A stretch of DNA of 64,000 nucleotides from Mycobacterium colombiense (GTDB lineage Bacteria; Actinomycetota; Actinomycetes; Mycobacteriales; Mycobacteriaceae). The notes beneath the pieces are model-generated. The model saw only the letters and a program-made list of their open reading frames with translations, was not told the origin of the DNA and made no database searches. The translations under genes and the position numbers were made by a program. This document shows positions 45,389 to 53,765 of this stretch, piece after piece (the stretch's first letter is position 1; each line of letters begins with the position of its first letter). The stretch is from NCBI RefSeq assembly GCF_003284975.1, contig NZ_QMEU01000010.1, positions 1 through 64,000 on the forward strand, given 5' to 3'.

Positions 45389-46246
45389 CTATTCGAGGTC
45401 GTCGGCAACCTGCTCGAGGGCGGCGAGGTGTCCGTCGACGTTCGCGAAGCCGGCCTTCATGGTGTTCACCGACAGGTGGCTGGCCCCGGCGGCCTTCCAG
45501 GCGGCGATAGTGGCGGCGAGCTTATCGCGGTCTCCGGTCCAGTTGACCCGGCCTTCCATGCCGAGGCTCTTCGGGTCACGGCCCGCGGACTCGGCCGCGC
45601 AGCCCACCTGCTCGAGCGCGTGGTCGAGCCCGGGTCCGGGCTCGACCATGGGAAACCAACCGTCGCCGAGCCGACCGGCACGTTCGTAAGCACGATCCGA
45701 CGCGGCGCCGAACCACACCGGTATCGGCCGCTGGGTCGGCAGCGGGGCCAGGCCGGCCCCCGTCACGGTGTGGTACCTGCCGTTGAACGTGACCGACCGT
45801 TCGGTCCACAGCTTGCGCATGACCTCGACCTGTTCCTCGGAGCGCTTGCCCCGGTTGGTGAAGGACTCGCCAAGCGCCTCGAATTCGACTGCGTTCCAAC
45901 CCAATCCGATGCCGAGCCGGAAACGGCCCCCGGTGAGCACATCTACCTCGGCGGCCTGCTTGGCCACCAGTACCGACTGGCGTTGCGGCAAGATGATGAC
46001 ACCGGTGACGAGTTCCAACGCGGTGACGGCGGCCAGGTAGCCGAACATGACGAACGGCTCGTGAAACGTCGAGTCGATGTCATAGGGGCCCTGAAAGCCG
46101 TGATGCACCGTCGGGTCCGCTCCGACGACGTGGTCATAGGCCAGGATGTGGGTGAACCCCAGTTCCTCGACGCGCTGACCGTACAAGCGCACGACGGCGG
46201 GGTCCGAACCGAGCTCGGTTTGTGGAAAGACGACTCCGATACGCAT
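45389..46246 (-). CDS. LLM class (F420-dependent type) oxidoreductase
   Basis: 285 residues from ATG 46246 ('MRIGVVFPQTELGSDP'); the longer frame upstream is not similar to anything. Luciferase-like TIM barrel of the TIGR03619 kind: 'GFTHILAYDHVVGADP', 'VIILPQRQSVLVAKQAAEVDVLTGGRFRLGIGLGWN', 'RPIPVWFGAASDRAYERAGRLGDGWFP'. Such proteins transfer hydride from F420H2 or FMNH2. The substrate is unknown. It is divergent from the 2-hydroxyacid dehydrogenase gene. Confidence 0.9.
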   Translation of the reverse strand: MRIGVVFPQTELGSDPAVVRLYGQRVEELGFTHILAYDHVVGADPTVHHGFQGPYDIDSTFHEPFVMFGYLAAVTALELVTGVIILPQRQSVLVAKQAAEVDVLTGGRFRLGIGLGWNAVEFEALGESFTNRGKRSEEQVEVMRKLWTERSVTFNGRYHTVTGAGLAPLPTQRPIPVWFGAASDRAYERAGRLGDGWFPMVEPGPGLDHALEQVGCAAESAGRDPKSLGMEGRVNWTGDRDKLAATIAAWKAAGASHLSVNTMKAGFANVDGHLAALEQVADDLE

Positions 46247-46491
46247 TCGCTGTGCAACCGCGCGATAGCGGGATTGCTTCCCACCCGACGAAACTCCCGC
46301 GTGGGCCCCCGGGCAAGAGTTTTTGGGGGCAGTGCCGGCTTCACGCCTCTGGCGCAAGTGGTCGCTCGCAACGACGGTTCTGGTGTGGTCCCCGGGGGAA
46401 TGGCCGGCACCGCCGCGCTGGCAACCACGGTCGTCGCCGGGATATTCCACCGCCGGGCCGGCCCGATGCCGCCGTCGAGGATGATGAAGTC

Positions 46492-47457
46492 GTGACGGCG
46501 AAGAAAGTCAGCGATGTGCTCAGGGTCGGTGAGATGGAGCCGACGTTCGCAGCGGAGCTGTCCGCCCGGTACGAAATTCCGCAGCTGCCCGGCGGCCCCG
46601 ACCGCACGCGGTTCTTGACCGAGCACGGAGCCGGCGTGCGCGTGCTGGTGACGTCGGGATCGCCCGGCGTCGATGCGGACACCATGGCGGCGTTGCCCAA
46701 GCTGGAGGTCATCGTCAACAACGGGGCCGGCGTGGATCTCATCGATCTGGAGGCGGCCAAGCGCCGCGGCATCGGCGTGAGCAATACGCCCGATGTGTTG
46801 TCGGACACAGTCGCCGACACCGCGGTGGGGCTGATCCTGATGACACTGCGCCGGTTCGGCGCCGCCGATCGCTACGTGCGCGCCGGCCGATGGGCGCGCG
46901 AGGGTGCGTTTCCCTACGCCAGGGACGTCAGCGGCCTGCAGGTCGGCATCTTGGGACTGGGCCGGATCGGTTCGGCGATCGCGACCAGGCTGCTCGGATT
47001 CGACTGCGCCATTGCCTATCACAACCGTCATCGCATCGAGGCATCACCGTTCCGCTATGCCGATTCGCCCGTGGAGCTGGCCGAGTCGGTGGACGTGCTG
47101 GTCATCGCCACCACGGGTGACCGCAATTCGCACAAGTTGGTCGACCGTGCGGTGCTGCGGGCTCTGGGCCCCGAGGGTTACCTCATCAACATCGCCAGAG
47201 GCAGCGTGGTCGACGAGCACGCGCTGGTGGAATTGCTGGCCGCAGGCGAATTGGCGGGAGCGGGCCTGGACGTCTTCGTCGAAGAGCCACACGTACCGGC
47301 CGAATTGTTCGGCATGGACAACGTTGTGCTGCTTCCCCACATCGGCAGCGCCACCGCGCGGACCCGGCGGGCCATGGCCCTGCTGGCCATCCGCAATCTC
47401 GACAGCTACCTCAGCACGGGCGAACTGGTCACACCCATCCTGTCGCCGCACCGTTAG
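46492..47457 (+). CDS. D-isomer-specific 2-hydroxyacid dehydrogenase
   Basis: 321 residues from GTG 46492 (GAGGATGATGAAGTC precedes it). The Rossmann motif is 'GILGLGRIGSAIATRLLGF' (about 150-168). The catalytic trio is Arg in 'NIARGSVVDE', Glu in 'GLDVFVEEP' and His in 'LLPHIGSAT'. The N-terminal substrate domain ends 'VIVNNGAGVDLIDLEAAKRRGIGVSNTP'. Closest in style to glyoxylate/hydroxypyruvate reductases. The basic 'YHNRHRIE' after the second strand suggests NADPH use. Substrate specificity is not determinable. Confidence 0.92.
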   Translation: MTAKKVSDVLRVGEMEPTFAAELSARYEIPQLPGGPDRTRFLTEHGAGVRVLVTSGSPGVDADTMAALPKLEVIVNNGAGVDLIDLEAAKRRGIGVSNTPDVLSDTVADTAVGLILMTLRRFGAADRYVRAGRWAREGAFPYARDVSGLQVGILGLGRIGSAIATRLLGFDCAIAYHNRHRIEASPFRYADSPVELAESVDVLVIATTGDRNSHKLVDRAVLRALGPEGYLINIARGSVVDEHALVELLAAGELAGAGLDVFVEEPHVPAELFGMDNVVLLPHIGSATARTRRAMALLAIRNLDSYLSTGELVTPILSPHR

Positions 47458-47538
47458 CACCCGCCCCGACGCCTTCGGCGCCGTGACGTGGTGATTCTGC
47501 GCGGCTACCGATCTGTGGCCGAAGCGATACTCGCAGAA

Positions 47539-47566
47539 GGTTATTGCTCCAACTACAACTGGGTAT
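47539..47566 (+). promoter_or_regulatory. SigF-like promoter of the RsbW-like gene
   Basis: GGTTA (47539-47543), 17 bp, GGGTAT (47561-47566); the -10 element is a perfect SigF match. The transcript would begin within a few bases of the ATG at 47576, giving an almost leaderless mRNA. A SigF promoter in front of an RsbW-like kinase gene is biologically sensible. Confidence 0.55.
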
Positions 47567-47575
47567 GCGGCTTTC

Positions 47576-48031
47576 ATGAGTCCACTACTGCCGGAGACAG
47601 CCACGCCGGTGCGGCTGACGCTCGCCGGCACAGCCCGCCCCGATACGGTGGCGGAGTGGCGCCGTGCGCTGCAACGGTGGCTGCGGCACGAGGTGCACGC
47701 GCCGGAGGAAATCCGCGAGGACGTCGTCCTCGGAGTCAACGAAGCGCTAGCGAATTGCGTTGAGCACGCTTATCGCTCGCATCACCAGGTTGGCGTCATG
47801 AAACTCCAGGCCAGCTACGACCCGGAGGCCGAGTCGATCCGGGTGTGTGTCAGTGACCGCGGAAGCTGGCGCACGCCCTCGACGAGGCAGTCCAACGATC
47901 CGCACGCCTCGCGCGGCATCATGCTGATGCACCGCCTGTCCGACCACTGCACCATCCACACCCGGCCCAACGGCACCAGTGTTTACCTGGATTACGCGAC
48001 CGACGCGGAGCTCGCCGGCCAGCAGCGGTGA
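47576..48031 (+). CDS. RsbW-like ATP-binding (anti-sigma/serine kinase) protein
   Basis: 151 residues of the HATPase_c_2 type. N-box 'VVLGVNEALANCVEHAY' (about 48-64), G1 box 'CVSDRGSWRTP' (about 103-113), G2 box 'ASRGIMLMHRLSD' (about 122-134). RsbW-like proteins bind a sigma factor or phosphorylate an anti-anti-sigma protein. No sigma or STAS gene adjoins it, so its partner is encoded elsewhere. The preceding SigF-like promoter suggests feedback within the general stress response. Confidence 0.85.
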   Translation: MSPLLPETATPVRLTLAGTARPDTVAEWRRALQRWLRHEVHAPEEIREDVVLGVNEALANCVEHAYRSHHQVGVMKLQASYDPEAESIRVCVSDRGSWRTPSTRQSNDPHASRGIMLMHRLSDHCTIHTRPNGTSVYLDYATDAELAGQQR

Positions 48032-48052
48032 GGCCTCGGACGCAGTTTCGGA

Positions 48053-49270
48053 TCAGGCACTTGACCGTGCCGTGGGCGTGAATTCGACCGGCATACGTTC
48101 CAGACCGCTGACGAAGTTGGCCGGCCGCAGCGGAAGTGGGTCCTCCGACCTCAGCCGCATGTCCGGCAGGCGCTTCAGCAGTCGCTCGAGCATCATCGAC
48201 AGTTCCAGGCGCGCCAGCTGATTGCCCAGGCAGAAGTGGGTGCCGAAGCCGAACGCCAGATGGTTGTTGGGATACCGGTCTATGCGGAAGTTCTCCGGGT
48301 CGCCGAACACCGCCTCGTCGAAGTTCGCCGATTCGAACAGCAAGATGATCTTCTCGCCCTGATGGAGTTGCGTGCCGTGGAAGTCGACATCCGCGGTCAT
48401 GGTGCGGGCCATGTTCTTGACCGGGGCGGTCCAGCGCAGCATTTCCTCGATCGCATTGGGTAGCAGGGCCACGTCGTCGACTAGGCGCCGGTGCTGTTGC
48501 GGGTGACGCAGGATCTGCGCGGTGCCGCCGGACAGCGTGTGCCGGGTGGTCTCGTCACCGCCGATGAGCAGCAATAACACCTCGGTGACGATCTCATGGT
48601 CGGCCAGCTTCTCGCCGTCCACCTCCGCATGTACCAGCACGCTGACCAGGTCATCGGTGGGCTCCGCCTTGCGCGCCGCGATCATGCCCGTCATGTATTC
48701 GGTGTAGGCGGCGAATGCGTCCACCGAGACCTGAAAATCCTCTTGTGCGGTCGTGCTGCTCAGCAACGTCACCATGTCGTCGGACCAGCGCAGGAACATT
48801 TGGCGTTCCTCCGGAAGCACGCCCAGCATGTCGCCGATCACCGCCATGGGAAGCGGAGCCGCGAGGTCCCAGACGAAGTCGCATTCGCCCCGTTCACAGA
48901 CGTTGTCGATCAGCGCGTCACACAGCGCGCCGATCGAGTACTCCCTGTCCTTGACCCGTTTGCGGGTGAAGCCGGCGTTGACCAGCTTGCGCCGCAGCAG
49001 GTGGGCGGGGTCGTCCATTGCGATCATCATGGGCGGTGCGTCCTGGTCCGGCCGGATACCGCCGGCGTTGGAGAACAACTCCGGTGCCCGCTCGGCGTCG
49101 ATCACCGCCTGGTAGGTCGCCGCGGCCGCCAGGCCGTTGCGGTCCCGGAACACCGGCTCGTTCTCGCGCATCCATCGGTAGACCGGTCGCGAGTCGCCCG
49201 CGTAGAAGGCGCCGTCGGTCAGATCGACGTCGGGCCGCAGCTGGCTGCGCATATCAATGGTGCTTGGCAC
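48053..49270 (-). CDS. cyp142: Cytochrome P450, CYP142 family-like
   Basis: 405 residues. The I-helix motif is 'LLLIGGDETTRHTL', the ExxR motif is in 'AIEEMLRWTAPVKNM' and the heme loop is 'FGFGTHFCLGNQLAR'. Long stretches recall CYP142A1 (Rv3518c): 'VFRDRNGLAAA', 'NAGGIRPDQ', 'AHLLRRKLVNAGFTRKRVKD', 'PANFVSGLE'. CYP142 hydroxylates the cholesterol side chain at C26/27, supporting CYP125. Here it is outside the recognisable cholesterol gene cluster, so orthology versus paralogy is uncertain. A few unusual residues ('MIAMDDP') are present but no key residue is missing. Confidence 0.88.
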   Translation of the reverse strand: MPSTIDMRSQLRPDVDLTDGAFYAGDSRPVYRWMRENEPVFRDRNGLAAAATYQAVIDAERAPELFSNAGGIRPDQDAPPMMIAMDDPAHLLRRKLVNAGFTRKRVKDREYSIGALCDALIDNVCERGECDFVWDLAAPLPMAVIGDMLGVLPEERQMFLRWSDDMVTLLSSTTAQEDFQVSVDAFAAYTEYMTGMIAARKAEPTDDLVSVLVHAEVDGEKLADHEIVTEVLLLLIGGDETTRHTLSGGTAQILRHPQQHRRLVDDVALLPNAIEEMLRWTAPVKNMARTMTADVDFHGTQLHQGEKIILLFESANFDEAVFGDPENFRIDRYPNNHLAFGFGTHFCLGNQLARLELSMMLERLLKRLPDMRLRSEDPLPLRPANFVSGLERMPVEFTPTARSSA

Positions 49271-49484
49271 GGTTCACCCTTCTCCCCGCCTGCGCTGACT
49301 TACCGTGGACCTTACAGTAGGCGCAGTGGTATTCCCCACAAAGGATTGGTGCCGCGGTCGCGCGAATCGGCGCCCGCTACGGCGCATGGCGCATGTGGGG
49401 TAGCTAACGCGTCATGGCGGCAGGACGGCCGGGGAAATGGGTATAGGACCGTTTCTTCGGCCGTTCAACTGCGAGGACTTCACC

Positions 49485-50312
49485 ATGGGCGAGACCATTC
49501 GACGACAGCTCGGCAAAACCGACAGTCCAATCGAGGACGAGCTCGAAGACGCGTTCAGCAGAATGCTGAGCGAGGGTACCCAGCGACTGCACCGGAGCTG
49601 GCGCGGTGTGCTGGTCACCGGGTTTTTTGGAGGCACCGAGGTGGCGCTCGGCGTGCTCGCCTATCTGTCGGTCCTGGACGCCACCCACCGTCCGCTGCTG
49701 GCCGGATTGGCGTTCTCCATCGGCTTTTTGGCGCTGCTGCTGGGTCGCAGCGAGCTGTTTACCGAGGGCTTCATCATCCCCGTCGTCACGGTGGCGGCCA
49801 AGCGGGCCGGCCTGACGCAACTGCTCAAACTGTGGGCCGGGACGATGTTTGCCAACCTCGTCGGCGGCTGGGTGATCATGTGGCTGATCATGACCGGCTT
49901 TCCCGAGTTGCACTCTCAGACGGTCGAATCCGCGACCCACTTCGCCACCGCGCCGCTGTCGGCCCAGAGCTGCTGTCTGGCCGTGCTCGGCGGCATGGTG
50001 ATCACGCTGATGACCCGGATGCAACACGGCACCGACTCGGTGCCCGGCAAGATCGCCGCGGCCGTGGCGGCGGCGTTCCTCCTCGCCGGGTTGCGGTTGT
50101 TCCATTCGATTCTGGATTCGCTGCTCATCTTCGGCGCGCTCATCACCGGCAAGGCGCCGTTCGGCTACCTCGATTGGCTGGGCTGGTTCGGCTACACCGT
50201 CGTCGGCAACCTGGTGGGCGGTCTACTGTTCGTCACGCTGCTGCGATTGCTGCGCAGCAAGGATCGGCTGGAGGAAGAGCGCGCCGACGCCACCGACACC
50301 GTCGCCTCGTGA
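49485..50312 (+). CDS. Formate/nitrite transporter (FNT) family protein
   Basis: 275 residues from ATG 49485, 7 bases after GAGGA; an ATG at 49437 gives 16 extra residues with a poorer site. FocA/NirC-type channel with six helices. Characteristic 'LVTGFFGGTEVALGVLAYL', 'FSIGFLALLLGRSELFTEGFIIPVV' (family signature) and 'GNLVGGLLFVTLLRLLRSKDRL'. The acidic head 'SPIEDELEDAFSRMLSEGTQRL' is typical of the actinobacterial YfdC-like branch, whose substrate is less certain than formate or nitrite. Confidence 0.88.
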   Translation: MGETIRRQLGKTDSPIEDELEDAFSRMLSEGTQRLHRSWRGVLVTGFFGGTEVALGVLAYLSVLDATHRPLLAGLAFSIGFLALLLGRSELFTEGFIIPVVTVAAKRAGLTQLLKLWAGTMFANLVGGWVIMWLIMTGFPELHSQTVESATHFATAPLSAQSCCLAVLGGMVITLMTRMQHGTDSVPGKIAAAVAAAFLLAGLRLFHSILDSLLIFGALITGKAPFGYLDWLGWFGYTVVGNLVGGLLFVTLLRLLRSKDRLEEERADATDTVAS

Positions 50313-50347
50313 GCGGCGGCAGCGATATACCACCGCCGCAACGTGTC

Positions 50348-51706
50348 TCAGACGCCCGCCACCAGCTCCAGATCCTTCAGGGACGCCTCGAGATGACCGA
50401 GCATTCGCTGCAGGTGCGGGACGCTGCGGCGGCATCCGACCAGACCGAAGTCGAGGTTGTCCGCGTTGTTGGTCACGGTGATGTTGACCGCCTGGCCGTC
50501 GAGCGGGATCGATAGCGGATAGTTTCCGTCCAATCGCGCGCCGCGCCAATACAATTGGTCTGAGTTGCCGGTCGACACGTTCGAGATGACTATGTTGAAC
50601 GGCGGCGAGCCGGCGGAAAGATAACCGGGGATCAGCCCGAAGAACAAGCCGCCGATGTTGAAGGCGGACAGGGCCAACTGCTGAACCGGCGGCAGCTGCC
50701 AGAACACCTCCTTGGTGTCGCGGATGGAGGCGCTGATGATCTCCAGCCGCTTGGCCGGGTCGTCGAGATCCGTTGCGAGATTGCACAGGAACGTCCCGAC
50801 GTTGTTGCCCCCGCGGTCGTCGTCGTCCTTGCGCAGATTCACCGGGACCATGGCGGTCAGCGGCGCGTCCGGCAGGGCGTCCTGATCGAGGAGGTAGGCG
50901 CGCAGGGCCCCGGCGCACATGGCGAGCACGACGTCGTTGACGGTCGTCCCGGTGGCGGATTTGACGGCGTTGATGCGGTCGAACGAGTACGACTGTGCCG
51001 CTACCCGTCTGGCGCCGCCGATCCGGACGTTGAACATCGAGCGAGGCGCCCGGAACGGCAGGGTCAGTTGCTGTTCGAGTAGCGCGGCGCGCGCCAGCTT
51101 GAGCGTGGACGGCGCCATGGCGAGCGCCGACCCCGCGGTGCGGCCCACGCGGTCGAAGAGCGACGACTGTTCGCGCCGCCCGCTGCGCTTACGCGGACCC
51201 AGGCTCCAGGGCACCCGCACCTCGTCGTCGTCGGGGTCGGGGGTGAAGGCGCGCTGCACCAGGCGTAGCGCCGAAACGCCGTCCATGAGGGAGTGGTGAT
51301 ACTTCGTGTAGACCGCATACCGCCCGTCCTGCAGGCCTTCCACCAGATGCGCCTCCCACATCGGGCGATGCCGGTCGAGCAGGCTGCCGTGCAGCCGGGA
51401 GGCCAACTCGAGCAAGTCGCGGACTCGTCCGGGCTCGGGCAGCGCGGACCGGCGAAGGTGGTAGTCGAGTTCGACGTCCTTGTCGAAAGACCACGCGACG
51501 TTGGTGATGCCGCCGAAGAAGGCCGGATGTTTCCGGAACGACGGCTGCACGTCCGTGCACTCCAGCATCGCCTGATACGCCTCGCGCACGAAATGGGGAC
51601 CGGCATCCTCCGGGGGCTCGAAGAGTTGCAGCGAGCCCACGTGCATCGGGTGTTCGCGTGACTCGCCGATGAGGAACAACGCGTCCATCGGTGATATCGG
51701 TTCCAT
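50348..51706 (-). CDS. WS/DGAT (wax ester synthase/diacylglycerol acyltransferase) family protein
   Basis: About 452 residues from ATG 51706 ('MEPISPMDALFLIGESREHPMHVGSLQLF'); ATG 51718 is an alternative. The active site is 'YHHSLMDGVSALRLV' = HHxxxDG (about 137-150). Later motifs are 'PLTAMVPVNLRKDDD', 'GNNVGTFLCNLATD' and 'ISNVSTG'. Enzymes of this family make triacylglycerol or wax esters from acyl-CoA, mostly under hypoxia or stress; mycobacteria have many (Tgs) copies. All catalytic residues are intact. Confidence 0.93.
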   Translation of the reverse strand: MEPISPMDALFLIGESREHPMHVGSLQLFEPPEDAGPHFVREAYQAMLECTDVQPSFRKHPAFFGGITNVAWSFDKDVELDYHLRRSALPEPGRVRDLLELASRLHGSLLDRHRPMWEAHLVEGLQDGRYAVYTKYHHSLMDGVSALRLVQRAFTPDPDDDEVRVPWSLGPRKRSGRREQSSLFDRVGRTAGSALAMAPSTLKLARAALLEQQLTLPFRAPRSMFNVRIGGARRVAAQSYSFDRINAVKSATGTTVNDVVLAMCAGALRAYLLDQDALPDAPLTAMVPVNLRKDDDDRGGNNVGTFLCNLATDLDDPAKRLEIISASIRDTKEVFWQLPPVQQLALSAFNIGGLFFGLIPGYLSAGSPPFNIVISNVSTGNSDQLYWRGARLDGNYPLSIPLDGQAVNITVTNNADNLDFGLVGCRRSVPHLQRMLGHLEASLKDLELVAGV

Positions 51707-51868
51707 AGCCGTTCCCATCCCGTCCGCTGTGCCGTCCATCCAGCACATGCCCCTTTCGTATTAGCCGCAGCGAACGATTGCTAATCCCGAATGACCTCCC
51801 GAAATCGGGCGGTCGCCGGGGCGCTTGTGGGCGCGATCGTTTGGGTATTGACGATCGAGGGGGTGCAG

Positions 51869-52855
51869 ATGGCGGCGGATTCGGGTTGTCCGAAGCGAAT
51901 GGAGTTCGGGCCGTGCGGCGGCGTGCGGCCGGACGGACAGTGCGAGATGCAACCGGGTCCGTGCGTCTTCGACGACGTAGTGCCGTGGTCGGGTCATCGC
52001 CCGTCCCCCCGACCCGCGCGCGCTCCGCGGGTGCTCACCGACTTCAGCGCCACCCCGTTCGATCCTGACGACATCGCGGCGACGGCGACGGTCCTGGCGC
52101 CCGGGTGCGACGCCGTCCTCGTGGGCGAACACCAGAACAAACCCGACTTCCCGCCCACGTTGATGGCGTCGCTGTTGCTCGACGCCGGTGTGACGCCCTG
52201 GATCACGTTGTCCTGCCGGGACCGTAACCGCGTGGTGCTCGAGCAGGAGTTGAGAGGACTGCGCAGCATCGATGTCGAAACGGTGCTGTGCGTCACCGGC
52301 GATGGGCGCGGATATGACGTGCGCCCGGATGTTTCGCAGACCTTCGACCTCGACGGGCCTCGCCTGGTTTCGCTGGCCGCTTCGGTCGGCATCGTCGCCG
52401 CGGTACCCGAAACGCCCACCGCCCCGCCCGTACATCGCCGGCCCGCGCGTTTGGTCGAGAAGCAGCGTGCCGGAGCGAGTCTGGCGGTCCTCAATCACGT
52501 GCCCTTTCCCGACATGATCGCCGATTTCATGAAGTCGGCACGGGCGGCCGGGTTGGCGATCCCGGTGATCGCGGCGGTAGCGGTATTCACCGACAGCATC
52601 TCGGCGGCGGTGCTGGAAGGGCTGCCGGGACTCGAGCTCGATCCCACTGTGACGCAACGGGTTCTGAGCGCGTCGGATCCGGTGGAGGCTGGGATCGCGG
52701 CGGCGGTGGACGAGGCGCGATCGCTGCTGTCGATCGAGGGCGTCGAGGGTGTGAACATCTCGGGGCTGGCCTCGGCATCGGGACCTCGCATCGGTGCGGA
52801 GATCAAGGCAGAGGTGGGCCGACGCATCCGGGATCAGGGAGGAGGGGCGCCATGA
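51869..52855 (+). CDS. MetV-MetF-like protein (methylenetetrahydrofolate reductase family with N-terminal Cys cluster)
   Basis: 328 residues from ATG 51869, 5 bases after GAGGGGG; an upstream ATG at 51791 would add a hydrophobic stretch foreign to the family. The Cys cluster C7, C16, C25, C32 ('CPKRMEFGPCGGVRPDGQCEMQPGPC') is the MetV/MTHFR_C zinc- or Fe-S-type motif. After it comes a TIM-barrel of the methylene-THF reductase kind ('VLTDFSATPF', 'CDAVLVGEH', 'WITLSCRDRNRVVLEQELRGL', 'VLCVTGDG'). Its TGA overlaps the first of three repeated ATGs leading to the methyltransferase. A C1 transfer role is inferred. Confidence 0.8.
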   Translation: MAADSGCPKRMEFGPCGGVRPDGQCEMQPGPCVFDDVVPWSGHRPSPRPARAPRVLTDFSATPFDPDDIAATATVLAPGCDAVLVGEHQNKPDFPPTLMASLLLDAGVTPWITLSCRDRNRVVLEQELRGLRSIDVETVLCVTGDGRGYDVRPDVSQTFDLDGPRLVSLAASVGIVAAVPETPTAPPVHRRPARLVEKQRAGASLAVLNHVPFPDMIADFMKSARAAGLAIPVIAAVAVFTDSISAAVLEGLPGLELDPTVTQRVLSASDPVEAGIAAAVDEARSLLSIEGVEGVNISGLASASGPRIGAEIKAEVGRRIRDQGGGAP

Positions 52856-52963
52856 CGCGCGCCGCCGACGATGCGGAGTGTCAGCGACGGGGAGGAGGGG
52901 CGCCATGACGCGCGCCGCCGACGATGCGGAGTGTCAGCGACGGGGAGGAGGGGCGCCATGACG
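52837..52963 (+). repeat. 53-bp tandem repeat at the MetF-like/methyltransferase junction
   Basis: Two full copies and 21 bases of a third, period exactly 53 bp, apparently perfect. Each copy contains GGAGGAGGGGCGCC followed by ATGA (ATGs at 52852, 52905, 52958). The first ATGA overlaps the stop of the MetF-like gene; the last ATG starts the methyltransferase. Copies 1 and 2 each encode an 18-residue peptide, MTRAADDAECQRRGGGAP, whose stop overlaps the next ATG. The last residues of the MetF-like protein (GGGAP) are the same. Confidence 0.92.
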
Positions 52964-53713
52964 GACGCCATGGAGGCCGAGTTCGACACCGTCGCCGAAT
53001 GGACCGCGCAGGTGGCGGCCGAGCTCGGGCCGGAGTACCACCTCCCTGCCGGTTGCCGGGGGAGCGGAAGCCCGGCGGCCCTCGACTGGCTCGTCGAACA
53101 CATGAAACTGGCGCCCGATGCCACACTGTTGGACGCCGGCGCCGGCGTCGGGGGCCCCGCGGCCTACGCCGCTCGATCGACTGCGGTTCGGCCCGTTCTC
53201 GTGGAGCCGGAGACCGGCGCGTGCCGTGCGGCACAGAAACTCTTCGGCTTTCCCGTGGTGTGCGCGATGGGCTCGGCCCTACCGATGAGGGACGCGAGTT
53301 TCGCCGCCGCCTGGGCCCTGGGCGTGCTGTGCACCACCCCCGATCAAATCGCGTTGCTCACCGAGTTGCGCCGCGTGGTACGGCCGGGTGGGCGCGTCGG
53401 GTTGCTCGTTTTCGTCGCGCACCGCGAAATACCGCCAAATACGCTGGAGGGCAACCACTTTCCGACTCCCGATGCCTTGCGAGAGTTGCTGATCAGGGCG
53501 TCGCTCGACGTCGAGCGGCAGCTCGGCACGCAGGACCTACCGCCGATCGAGGACGAATGGAATGAGCGCGTCGATACCGTGGAGCGTGTGCTCGCCGACC
53601 GGCATGGGGACACGGAGACCTGGCAGTTGGCCGAACGCCAGAGTTCGACAATTGGTCGGTTGCTCGAAGATGGAACTTTGACCGGCGAGTTGTTGGTGCT
53701 GCGTCACGCTTGA
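52958..53713 (+). CDS. SAM-dependent methyltransferase following the MetF-like gene
   Basis: 251 residues from ATG 52958 ('MTDAMEAEFDTVAEWTAQ'), the third copy of the repeated start site. Motif I is 'LLDAGAGVGGPAAYAAR' (about 53-69) and 'LPMRDASFAAAWALGVLCTT' and 'RRVVRPGGRVGLLVF' follow as motifs II and III (UbiE/COQ5 type). It contains 'VEPETGACRAAQKLFG' in place of the usual acidic-ribose strand. Its substrate is unknown. Translational coupling to a folate-reductase-like gene suggests linked C1 metabolism. Confidence 0.87.
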   Translation: MTDAMEAEFDTVAEWTAQVAAELGPEYHLPAGCRGSGSPAALDWLVEHMKLAPDATLLDAGAGVGGPAAYAARSTAVRPVLVEPETGACRAAQKLFGFPVVCAMGSALPMRDASFAAAWALGVLCTTPDQIALLTELRRVVRPGGRVGLLVFVAHREIPPNTLEGNHFPTPDALRELLIRASLDVERQLGTQDLPPIEDEWNERVDTVERVLADRHGDTETWQLAERQSSTIGRLLEDGTLTGELLVLRHA

Positions 53714-53765
53714 CCGCTGAGCCACCTCGTTCGCGGCACGTTGTCACCGCGCCGAAGGGCATCGG

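Noticed and set aside
49439..49444. GGGTAT before the FNT transporter as a SigF -10 element
   Set aside because: No GTTT/GGTT-like -35 element lies 15-17 bp upstream.
51843..51848. GGGTAT before the MetF-like gene as a SigF -10 element
   Set aside because: No suitable -35 element at the required distance.
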